This document shows, one piece after another, positions 33,894 to 40,973 of a stretch of DNA of 64,000 nucleotides. How positions within the stretch are numbered: position 1 is the first letter of the stretch; each line of letters begins with the position of its first letter. Source of the DNA: Proteiniphilum propionicum (lineage in GTDB: Bacteria; Bacteroidota; Bacteroidia; Bacteroidales; Dysgonomonadaceae); NCBI RefSeq assembly GCF_022267555.1, contig NZ_CP073586.1, positions 1,240,001-1,304,000 on the forward strand. The letters are read 5' to 3'. The translations under genes and the position numbers were made by a program. Below the pieces are notes generated by a model, which worked only from the letters and a program-made list of their open reading frames with translations, made no database searches and was not told the DNA's origin.

Positions 33894-33959
33894 TGTCAGA
33901 CAGCGTTTCTAATTTTTAATATGGTTAAGAAAAAATTGTCATCCCCTGATCGAGGATGT

Positions 33960-34178
33960 TTAGGGAATGACAAACATGGGAGTGTCCCCAAAATAGGTAA
34001 TTGCCTTTTGCGGGCAATTCTTCTCACAACCGTGACAACCTGTAACGCAACCATCAGGAAAAAGTACAACTGGACGACCGTTATTCAATGTATAAACTCC
34101 GTGTTTACACATTTGCCAACACAAAAGACATCCGTCGCATTTAACATTGTTGATGATTGGATACCAGGTTTTACTCAT
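33960..34178 (-). CDS. Small 2x[4Fe-4S] ferredoxin-like protein
   Basis: A 72-residue protein with two clusters of cysteines: CDGCLLCWQMCKHG (first half) and CVTGCHGCEKNCPQKAI (second half), the C-x2-C-x2-C-x3-C arrangement of bacterial ferredoxins with an extra Cys. No signal peptide. It begins 3 bp after the acr3 remnant. In this cluster it might supply electrons for nitroaryl-arsenical reduction or serve the permease, but that is inference. Confidence 0.85.
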   Translation of the reverse strand: MSKTWYPIINNVKCDGCLLCWQMCKHGVYTLNNGRPVVLFPDGCVTGCHGCEKNCPQKAITYFGDTPMFVIP

Positions 34179-34181
34179 TGA

Positions 34182-34642
34182 TCATGAATTTTGAGTTTGA
34201 GGAAAATATCTACGGGTGTTATTGGCAATCCGTACCAGCATCAGCATCATCGGCACCTCCACCAGTACTCCCACCGTGGTGGCCAGTGAGGCACCCGACT
34301 CAAGTCCGAAGATCGAGATGGCTACGGCGACCGCCAGGTACTGCCCAGCCAGTTGGTCACCCCGGTAATGAGGATTCCTTTCGGCCTTCAACCCGCGTTC
34401 TTCACGCTGTTGAAATCTACCTTCAGCATCATCGGAAAGATCATCAGCCAGATCAGGATGGCGACCGGGATGGAGACATTGGCGTACTCAAACCGATGCA
34501 ATGTGGCAGGTACGGATGGGATATATTGTCTAATCAGGATACCCGCCATGATGCAGGCGGCCACCCAGATGGTGAGAGTTCGTTCAAAAAAACTAATGCC
34601 TTTATTTTTTTCATGATGAGCATTATTTTTTGAGATTAGCAA
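34182..34642 (-). pseudogene. acr3: Broken ACR3-type arsenite efflux gene
   Basis: The first 84 codons (FFERTLTIWVAACIMAGILI…[21 protein letters not shown]) match the ACR3 N-terminus and end at an in-frame TGA; the reading beyond it ([13 protein letters not shown]) is still ACR3. A different frame then supplies the ACR3 C-terminus ([30 protein letters not shown]). Roughly the middle 200 residues are missing. The gene therefore has a stop, a frameshift and an internal deletion. It lies directly after arsC, the usual ars order. Confidence 0.85.
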
Positions 34643-35091
34643 TCGCCATCACAGGAGCATTTGGGCAACTCTTTTTTCAATATCTCTGTGATGTAAAATT
34701 CAGCGAAGCGCTGTTTGATCTCATCTCTGATGCGACGAAACTCACTTAGCACAAACGCATCGCTGCCGGTTACCTTTGCCGGGTCCTCGAATCCAATATG
34801 TAGGCGCGTCTTTACCTTGCCGGTGAAAATCGGGCAGTTCTCGTTGGCATCACCGCAGACGGTGATTACATAGTCCCATGCTTCGTTGATATAGGTATCT
34901 ACCTGAGTAGGACGGTTGTTGCTGATATCGAGTCCCGTCTCATTCATCACCTTTATTGCCAGAGGATGCACCTCCGCGGCGGGATGGGTGCCCGCGGAGC
35001 GTACTTCCATGTCTGCATTGAACGACTCCAGAAAGGCATGTGCCATCTGGCTGCGGCAGCTGTTGCCGGTACATAAAATCAGTATTTTCAT
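34636..35091 (-). CDS. arsC: Arsenate reductase, low-molecular-weight phosphatase type
   Basis: A 151-residue protein with the P-loop LCTGNSCRSQMAHAF (residues 6-20). The mobile Cys segment VITVCGDANENCPIF (about residues 76-90) provides the additional cysteines of the thioredoxin-coupled relay, and the DPA loop appears as GFEDPAK. It reduces arsenate to arsenite with electrons from thioredoxin. A Cys-rich tail (LPKCSCDGDC) may bind arsenite. The stop overlaps the start of the acr3 remnant by 7 bp. Apparently intact. Confidence 0.93.
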   Translation of the reverse strand: MKILILCTGNSCRSQMAHAFLESFNADMEVRSAGTHPAAEVHPLAIKVMNETGLDISNNRPTQVDTYINEAWDYVITVCGDANENCPIFTGKVKTRLHIGFEDPAKVTGSDAFVLSEFRRIRDEIKQRFAEFYITEILKKELPKCSCDGDC

Positions 35092-35159
35092 TTTGCAGTA
35101 AACAGATTATTTTTTTAATGTGATACCCTATAACAGAATCGCCTTGTAACGATTTCTGT

Positions 35160-36503
35160 TTAAAAAAAAGTACCATAGAACAATCCGGAGAGGGTTGCCA
35201 TAACAACAACGAGAGAAACGTAGACGATGGTCTTTTTCGTTCCCATCACTCCGCGGATCACCAGCATGTTCGGCAATGAGAGCGAGGGACCGGCGAGCAG
35301 CAGTGCAAGTGCAGGCCCCTTTCCCATACCGCTGGAGAGTAGTCCCTGTACAATAGGTACTTCAGTGAGCGTTGCAAAATACATAAAGGCCCCGGTGAAG
35401 CTGGCGAAAAAATTGGAGAAGAAGGAGTTTCCACCTACAGCCCACTCGATCCACCCGTTGGGTACCACTCCGGGGATAGCCACATTGTCGTGAGTCGATC
35501 CCAACAGGAAACCGGCGGTCACCACACCGATGGCTAGCAGTGGCATGATTTGTCTAGCAAACCCCCAGGCCGAGATTGTCCATGCTTTGTTTTCCTCATC
35601 GTTCCTATCGAAGAGAGTTATCACAGAAAGAGCAGCGATGCCCACTATCATGGGTACCAGTGGCACCATTTTGGGATTGGGAATGAGCCGGCTGGCAAAA
35701 AGTATTGACAGCGCTGTAGCGGCCGCTCCCAACAACACCCATTGCCATTTGATTTTTAGTACCCTTATCAGTGAGAAAGCCAGCATTAACCCCAGAAATC
35801 CGGTAATATGCCATTTATAGGTGAAAAAATAAAACCAAACGCTTGATGTGTCTCCTGTTGCAGGTGCGCCCCAGTTAGCAGCCACCATAATCAGCACAAG
35901 CGTGAAGAAGTGGAACATGGTCTGCGATATAGGCCTTTTTGCCGGTGGAGCATCGAAGTTCATCTGCTCCTCCTGCTTTGCTTTCTCCTCTTTGCGAAAG
36001 ATAAAGGCCATCACTAGTCCGATAATAACCGAGAAGAGTATAGCTCCTACCATTCGGGCAACACCCATCTCAGTACCGAGGATTCTCCAGGTAAGAATGA
36101 TGGAGAGGATGCTGATGGCCGGTCCCGAGTAGAGAAAAGCCACAGCTGGTCCCAGCCCTGCGCCACGCTTGTAGATACTGGTAAAGAGAGGAAGTATGGT
36201 ACATGAGCATACAGCCAAGATGGCACCCGAAACAGATGCTACGGAGTATGAAAGCCATTTTTTAGCATTTGCCCCGAAATAACGGATTACTGATGCCTGA
36301 TTAATAAAAACGGCTATTACTCCGGCAATGAAAAAAGCCGGAAGCAGACAGAGGATTACATGCTCCTGAGCATACCATTTCGAAAGATCGAGCGCAGCAT
36401 AGATAGCAGTCATAAAACGCTCGTTGCCAATAGGCATAAAGAAGATAACCCCGAAAATAAACACCACCCACACCAGATATTTCAGTTCCTTTTTTGATTC
36501 CAT
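35160..36503 (-). CDS. Large YraQ/UPF0718-type permease
   Basis: About 447 residues from the Met at 36503 (an upstream in-frame Met at 36527 is less likely). It has 10-11 TM segments with the conserved VCSCTILPLFTSIYKRGAGLGPAVAFLYSGPAISILSI and a second copy SSGMGKGPALALLLAGPSLSLPNML. It is related to but longer than the 32976 permease. In ars clusters such permeases export arsenicals or related thiol-reactive compounds together with small thioredoxins. It lies between trx and arsC. Confidence 0.85.
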   Translation of the reverse strand: MESKKELKYLVWVVFIFGVIFFMPIGNERFMTAIYAALDLSKWYAQEHVILCLLPAFFIAGVIAVFINQASVIRYFGANAKKWLSYSVASVSGAILAVCSCTILPLFTSIYKRGAGLGPAVAFLYSGPAISILSIILTWRILGTEMGVARMVGAILFSVIIGLVMAFIFRKEEKAKQEEQMNFDAPPAKRPISQTMFHFFTLVLIMVAANWGAPATGDTSSVWFYFFTYKWHITGFLGLMLAFSLIRVLKIKWQWVLLGAAATALSILFASRLIPNPKMVPLVPMIVGIAALSVITLFDRNDEENKAWTISAWGFARQIMPLLAIGVVTAGFLLGSTHDNVAIPGVVPNGWIEWAVGGNSFFSNFFASFTGAFMYFATLTEVPIVQGLLSSGMGKGPALALLLAGPSLSLPNMLVIRGVMGTKKTIVYVSLVVVMATLSGLFYGTFF

Positions 36504-36578
36504 TTTTTTATTTTTTAGACAATACAATATCGTTCCGCATCATTGATGCGGTAATTTAGACACCAGAATATATGCGAC

Positions 36579-36812
36579 TTATAAGCCTATTATCTTTTTA
36601 ATTTCCTTTTCTGAGGGTACATGACCTTTAATTTTCACCTCACCATCAACTACCACGGCCGGGGTGGCTATAACATTGTACTTCATGATCTCCATGATGT
36701 CTTCCACCTTGCGGATCGTTACTTCAGCTCCAGTCTGCTCCACAACTTTTTTGATGGTGTCGCAGGTCATTACACATTTTTTGCAACCGGGTCCCAATAC
36801 CAATATTTCCAT
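36579..36812 (-). CDS. Small thioredoxin-like protein (TM0996/ArsE-like)
   Basis: A 77-residue protein: EILVLGPGCKKC at the N-terminus gives the redox pair C-x-x-C, followed by the cis-Pro loop VIATPAVVVDGEVKIKGH, the standard TM0996/MTH895 glutaredoxin-like fold. Such proteins accompany YraQ permeases. With ArsF and ArsG downstream neighbours of arsR it fits the small ArsE component of arsEFG clusters that act on aromatic arsenicals. Confidence 0.85.
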   Translation of the reverse strand: MEILVLGPGCKKCVMTCDTIKKVVEQTGAEVTIRKVEDIMEIMKYNVIATPAVVVDGEVKIKGHVPSEKEIKKIIGL

Positions 36813-36866
36813 GATTTTATTTTTTAAAATTTTATTGTTTTGTGATAATATCCTTCTGAAATTTTC

Positions 36867-37568
36867 TTAAAGGCTTATTATGATGTAATAAGCACCCACA
36901 ACCATAAAAACTGCCGCAACCCCACGCTTGAACCATTCCTGGAAGCTGTTCATCTTTTTATAGAACGTACCGATATTACTCACGCTGTAGGCCAGCAGCC
37001 AGGCGATAATGATCACCGGAAGGCCTGTGGCCAAAGCGAAAACAGGTGGGTATATGAGTCCCGATGTGGAGACAATCGTCATGGGGATCAATCCCCCGAA
37101 ATAGAGCATCCCGCTATAGGGACAGAACGCCAGAGCGAACAGCAGTCCCAGTAAAAATGCATCCCAGTAGGTTTTCTTCCCTTTTTTATTGCTAAACTTC
37201 TCCGTTAAATTGCCCACTCCGGGTATATTTAACTTGATAATGTCGAGCATAAAGATACCAATCAATAGCAATGCGATCCCAAGCCAGATGACACCGATAC
37301 CTTGTAGTGCAGACGCAATTTTGAACTGACTGGCACCGAAAAAGAAGAGTAAGCCCAGCGCCGTATAGGTGAACATCCTTCCCAGCGTGTAAAAAAGGCC
37401 ATTGAACAACACTCTTTTTTTGATACCGATATCCTTACTCAGATAGGCGGTGGCCGTAATGTTGGTAGCCAGCGGACAGGGACTGATGGCAGTCATCAGC
37501 CCAAGCAGGAACGCCGTAAGAAGCGGCCAGCCGGAGCTTTCTGTCAGGCTATGCAGAAGATTCATCAT
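36867..37568 (-). CDS. arsG: ArsG-type CcdA-like permease
   Basis: A 233-residue membrane protein with six or more TM segments of the CcdA/DsbD-beta type (GLMTAISPCPLATNITATAYLSKDI and FCPYSGMLYFGGLIP, each with the Pro-Cys pair). The N-terminal SPCPLATNI pattern is that of the ArsG family, described for aromatic arsenical efflux. It lies between arsF and the small thioredoxin. It probably passes reducing equivalents through the membrane or exports reduced aromatic arsenicals. Confidence 0.82.
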   Translation of the reverse strand: MMNLLHSLTESSGWPLLTAFLLGLMTAISPCPLATNITATAYLSKDIGIKKRVLFNGLFYTLGRMFTYTALGLLFFFGASQFKIASALQGIGVIWLGIALLLIGIFMLDIIKLNIPGVGNLTEKFSNKKGKKTYWDAFLLGLLFALAFCPYSGMLYFGGLIPMTIVSTSGLIYPPVFALATGLPVIIIAWLLAYSVSNIGTFYKKMNSFQEWFKRGVAAVFMVVGAYYIIISL

Positions 37569-37590
37569 AATTCAGCTCTGTTTTTGTCTG

Positions 37591-38124
37591 TTAAAGCCTC
37601 CGATCCACTTCACTTTTCAGCATCTCTTTCACTCCAGCCGGATTGGCAAATGCGTTTTGTGTTATGTCGATATGGTCGTCACCCTTAGCAACAATCAGCG
37701 CGTTCCATGTTACACCATACCTTTCAACAAGTTCTTTGTTGGCGGCTTCTTCGGTCAGTATTTCTAAAAACTGTACTTTCTGGTTGTCACCATACATCTG
37801 CTCAACCGCCTCCTGGGTGAATTTTTGAACAGCAATGCAGGTCTTGCAGCGTTGTTTGCCATGAAAATAATAAACATAAACCGTCACAGGATCAGCATTC
37901 GTAACAGAGACTACCTTTGAGCTGTTTACTGAAGATTCTGTTGTCGCTTCATTTACATCTGCTTTATTCTCTTTACCATTTCCACAGGCAGTAAATAATA
38001 ATACTGCCACGAACATCATAAGAACTTGTTTCATAGGACTGTTTTTTTGTTTGTTTAATGAAAAATGATTAGTTTTTATTTCGGATTGATTGATCTGTTT
38101 CAGCCAATTTTTGGGTGAATGCAA
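37591..38124 (-). CDS. arsF: ArsF-type thioredoxin-fold lipoprotein
   Basis: A 177-residue protein. An N-terminal hydrophobic segment ending LFTACGN is a lipoprotein signal (internal Met at residue 31 may be the true start). The mature domain is thioredoxin-like with YYFHGKQRCKTCIAVQKF (C-x-x-C) and IVAKGDDHIDITQNAFANP. This matches the ArsF family linked to reduction of nitrophenyl arsenicals. It starts 8 bp after the arsR stop and precedes arsG by 22 bp, so the three are an operon. Confidence 0.8.
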   Translation of the reverse strand: MHSPKNWLKQINQSEIKTNHFSLNKQKNSPMKQVLMMFVAVLLFTACGNGKENKADVNEATTESSVNSSKVVSVTNADPVTVYVYYFHGKQRCKTCIAVQKFTQEAVEQMYGDNQKVQFLEILTEEAANKELVERYGVTWNALIVAKGDDHIDITQNAFANPAGVKEMLKSEVDRRL

Positions 38125-38131
38125 AAAAAAA

Positions 38132-38452
38132 TCAGCTGTAACTGTTAACCTTTGCTATCTGATCGATAAAGGTTCTCAGCAACTCTCCCACGCTCTCCCA
38201 ATTCTCTTTGTTGATGCAATACCTGACGGTGGGAGGAGTAAATTCTCCCTGAATCAGCCCCGACTCCTTCAGTTCATTTAAATGTTGAGAAAGAGTGCTT
38301 TTGGCTACTGGAATAATTTCAGACATATCGCCGTGATAACAACAATTCTCGTTGGCCAACAGCTGCAAAATGGCTATTCTTACCGGATGGCCCAGTGCCT
38401 TGGCAATACGGGAAAGTCTGATCTGCTCTTCGGTGAATTCTTTTTTTGACAT
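38132..38452 (-). CDS. arsR: ArsR/SmtB-family metalloregulator
   Basis: A 106-residue winged-helix repressor. The recognition helix lies in VAKSTLSQHLNELKESGLI and the wing in GEFTPPTVRYCINKE. The alpha3 region NENCCYHGD carries a vicinal Cys pair suitable for As(III)/Sb(III) sensing. It is the first gene of the arsenic operon and its promoter carries two operator copies (38484-38535). It should repress the entire cluster until arsenite binds. Confidence 0.93.
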   Translation of the reverse strand: MSKKEFTEEQIRLSRIAKALGHPVRIAILQLLANENCCYHGDMSEIIPVAKSTLSQHLNELKESGLIQGEFTPPTVRYCINKENWESVGELLRTFIDQIAKVNSYS

Positions 38453-38483
38453 GATAACTTTTATAGCTTAGAATTTATAATTC

Positions 38484-38535
38484 TTTTCAGTTCGCAAATA
38501 TACGAATAGTTTTTCAGTTCGCAAATATACGAACA
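38484..38535 (-). promoter_or_regulatory. Promoter and tandem ArsR operators of the ars operon
   Basis: Two copies of a 25-bp unit (38484-38508 and 38511-38535) share the semi-palindrome TTCGCAAATATACGAA. On the minus strand the TTTG in the upstream copy (38522-38525) and TATATTTG in the downstream copy (38495-38502) are separated by exactly 19 bp, so each operator covers one promoter element. Confidence 0.75.
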
Positions 38536-38632
38536 ATAATATTTCCAAATTTTAGAACGCCACCAAACATCTTTTTATCAGGCCGATATTCAATACATTA
38601 CATAATTTGCCATAATATATGCAAAACCTTAT

Positions 38633-39091
38633 ATGACTGATGTATTAGGTGATGATTTTGGCTCTTTTCTATATGTTATCTCCAATCAAATTGCTTGGTT
38701 GTCCTTAAAATTGGATGAGTATTGTCAGTTGTTTGCTGTAAAAGAAACGAGGATTGAATTGCTGAATCAGTCGGCTCCTTCTTTCTTCTTTCTCATTCAA
38801 AGAACACTATTGGAGAGTATCATTCTTGGAATAGCTAAACTTACCGATTCCTATAAATCCGGCAGTAAAAAAAATATAACGCTGAATACTATTACCAGTT
38901 ATATTAATGATGAAGATTTGAGAGAGGACATTCAAAATGATATTCGTGAACTTACTCTTAAAGCTCAATTTTGTAGGGATAGGAGGAATAAAATTATCGC
39001 TCACATGGATTTTGACTTTACCCTTGATACAAACAATATTGAAAAACTTGAACCGGCAACAAAAAAGGAAATAGAAACAGTTATTATATGA
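38633..39091 (+). pseudogene. HEPN-like (AbiU2-type) protein, probably C-terminally truncated
   Basis: A 152-residue helical protein. The segment FCRDRRNKIIAHMDFDF near residue 120 gives the R-x4-6-H signature of HEPN RNases and of AbiU2-type proteins; the preceding LIQRTLLESIILGIAKLTD is also typical. Family members are ~190-230 residues, and the frame ends where the convergent AbiEii homology also ends, so the 3' part seems lost. It is divergent from the ars operon. Confidence 0.55.
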
Positions 39092-39729
39092 AAACGGAAT
39101 TTTAGTCATTCCGGAAAATTGTTTCACAAGTGTTTCCTGATAATCTACCCTGTTAGGTTGAAGCGACTCGATAATAGGACGGTCGCCACCAAATAGACAA
39201 TAGAGAAACCCTCTTTTAACCTGGTCAAAGTTAGTAATGAAATCAAACATCAGTTTCACATCAAACAAATCACGGGGATGTTGGCGGTCGAGAGCTGCAG
39301 TAATTTTCGCGCCGTAGAGTTGGGAAAGTGAAACAATTCTTGCCTTGTTTGCAGTTTCAAATTCATTTTGTGCAGCATTACATAGTGGTCTTATCGAAGC
39401 CGGATCAATCAGCCCGCGTTTCGTTCCGCTCACTTCAATTTTAACCATAACCCCTCTACGTGTACAGTAGATTTTATTCGGCTTCTCTCTAATGACAATA
39501 TCCGGGACAACCGTCTTGATTTTTTCCTTGATGATAGCCAGATTTTTATGGATATCCGCAAACGAATCTTCCCTGGGTTTTATTGGAATGTAAGTAAGGT
39601 CAACGTCAACGGAGTACCGAGGGAGGTCGAGGATATACAGGTTAATTGGCGTTCCACCGTGAATGGCAAAACTATCCACTTCCTCTAATGTCGGGATAAT
39701 TCTAAGGAGTAATTCAACCTGTTGCGATA
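39089..39729 (-). pseudogene. AbiEii-type nucleotidyltransferase toxin, frameshifted and truncated
   Basis: The frame holds the NTase core HGGTPINLY…DLPRYSVDVDLTYIP (GG-T and D-x-D motifs) and continues to KQFSGMTKIPFSY. Upstream codons DVSQQVELLLRIIPTLEEV are protein-like, but the expected Met (ATG at about 39727) is one base out of frame, so a 1-bp deletion disables the start. The C-terminal ~100 residues are missing at ~39090. The toxin is therefore probably dead although its antitoxin is intact. Confidence 0.75.
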
Positions 39730-39733
39730 CATC

Positions 39734-40498
39734 CTATTCATAATATACTAAATCTCTTGGTAAGGTTATCTGATATTTCGGATCATAAACACCATTCTTC
39801 ACGTTTGAACGTTTCCCTTTACCCAGGTCTATCCTGTCCAAATTCAAATCATGGAACCACGAGTGCCCCGCTTTCTCTGCCATATACAGGAACAACCGCT
39901 TCACTTTTACCGAACTGTTTTCCTCTAATAGCTGTTGCAGTAATTTTGGCCTCAAACCGTTAAGCATTTCCATGATCTGGTATAAATCGGTAAGATTGTA
40001 ATGTTTGGGAGCAAGGTCTAAACTTTCCAGAAATGCTCTTTCAGGCAAGGAAACCGGCACTTCGAAATTGTTTTCATTGATTGAGGATATCCCCGTTTTG
40101 CTATATTTGGAGTATTTCTTCAATATATCAACACCCCAGTCATATTTCGAAAACCATTTTGGGAACCATTCACCCCGGGGGCAATATATTACTATTGTCT
40201 GCCGGCCAAGCGGAACGTAATGGGCCAATCCCCTCATTTCCAAAGCAGATACAGCCCCTATATGGAATTTCTTACCTAACTGGCTATTATAGCACGACAG
40301 AGCACTAAACAAGGTCGGCTCTTCACCTGTCCTGTACATCACACCATCATCTATAGCCATAAGCCATTGCGAATTACGGTAATGTCTCTGCAGAGAATAG
40401 GATATCCCATTTTGATTTAACCACGAGGCAAAGTACAATGCTCCGGTTGGAAATTTCTGAAGTAATGAGTTTATTTTTGTTTGTCCTGTTGCAGTCAT
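39734..40498 (-). CDS. AbiEi-family antitoxin of a type IV toxin-antitoxin system
   Basis: A 254-residue protein with the AbiEi layout: N-terminal DNA-binding region (FPTGALYFASWLNQNGISYSL), GAVSALEMRGLAHYVPLGRQTIVIYCPRG, and the C-terminal domain with PERAFLESLDLAPKHYNL and LFLYMAEKAGHSWFHDL. Antitoxins of this type repress their own promoter and counter AbiEii without direct binding. The start is upstream of the toxin remnant as in normal AbiE operons. It looks intact. Confidence 0.85.
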   Translation of the reverse strand: MTATGQTKINSLLQKFPTGALYFASWLNQNGISYSLQRHYRNSQWLMAIDDGVMYRTGEEPTLFSALSCYNSQLGKKFHIGAVSALEMRGLAHYVPLGRQTIVIYCPRGEWFPKWFSKYDWGVDILKKYSKYSKTGISSINENNFEVPVSLPERAFLESLDLAPKHYNLTDLYQIMEMLNGLRPKLLQQLLEENSSVKVKRLFLYMAEKAGHSWFHDLNLDRIDLGKGKRSNVKNGVYDPKYQITLPRDLVYYE

Positions 40499-40973
40499 AC
40501 TGCAAATACACTAAAAATAATAAACTATATGCGTTTCTATTAGAATTTTTATGTTTCCAATAAAATGGAATTATTTATTGTTTATTGGAGCAATACTTCG
40601 GTAATATTTTTAAAATAGTTTTTATAATTCGCTGAATATCAATCGAGTATGACGCTTTTTGGGGATATGACATAAATTATTGACTGTCAGTATTATAAAT
40701 GAAGTTCTAACGAAGCATAATTATAAATAAGAATCTATTTTTTATAATTCAAGTTTCTCATGTTAAGTATTCAACTAAATATTCGACTGACAATGTTTTG
40801 TGGCTTTTTGAAAGTTCCTCTTGTTGTGAAAAAGCAATTAATCTTTCCTCCTGACTCAGTTTGCTTTACAGAACCCTCACTTTTAACTCTCATCAACGAA
40901 TTCCAACAAATTCGTTTTTGCCTGGTTTCACTTGGTCAAGTTGAAGTTTTATTGTAATTTCGATGCCATTAAA
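40499..40973. other. Degenerate region ahead of the S9 peptidase
   Basis: Contains the right copy of the dispersed repeat (40592-40726) with stops in all frames of the ancestral gene. The rest, 40730-40973, has no recognisable gene; the short frame at 40760-40957 is not protein-like. Confidence 0.55.
40592..40726 (+). repeat. Right copy of the ~134-bp dispersed direct repeat
   Basis: Matches 30749-30882, the end of a hypothetical gene, but is disrupted by indels and stops. Same orientation as the left copy. It brackets the decayed island on its right. Confidence 0.7.

Noticed and set aside
38807-39088. Minus-strand extension of the AbiEii frame beyond ~39,090
   Set aside because: It is antisense to the HEPN-like gene and shows no similarity to AbiEii; the real homology stops at the junction.
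40760-40957. 65-codon plus-strand frame ahead of the S9 peptidase
   Set aside because: The translation is not protein-like and lies in degenerate DNA.
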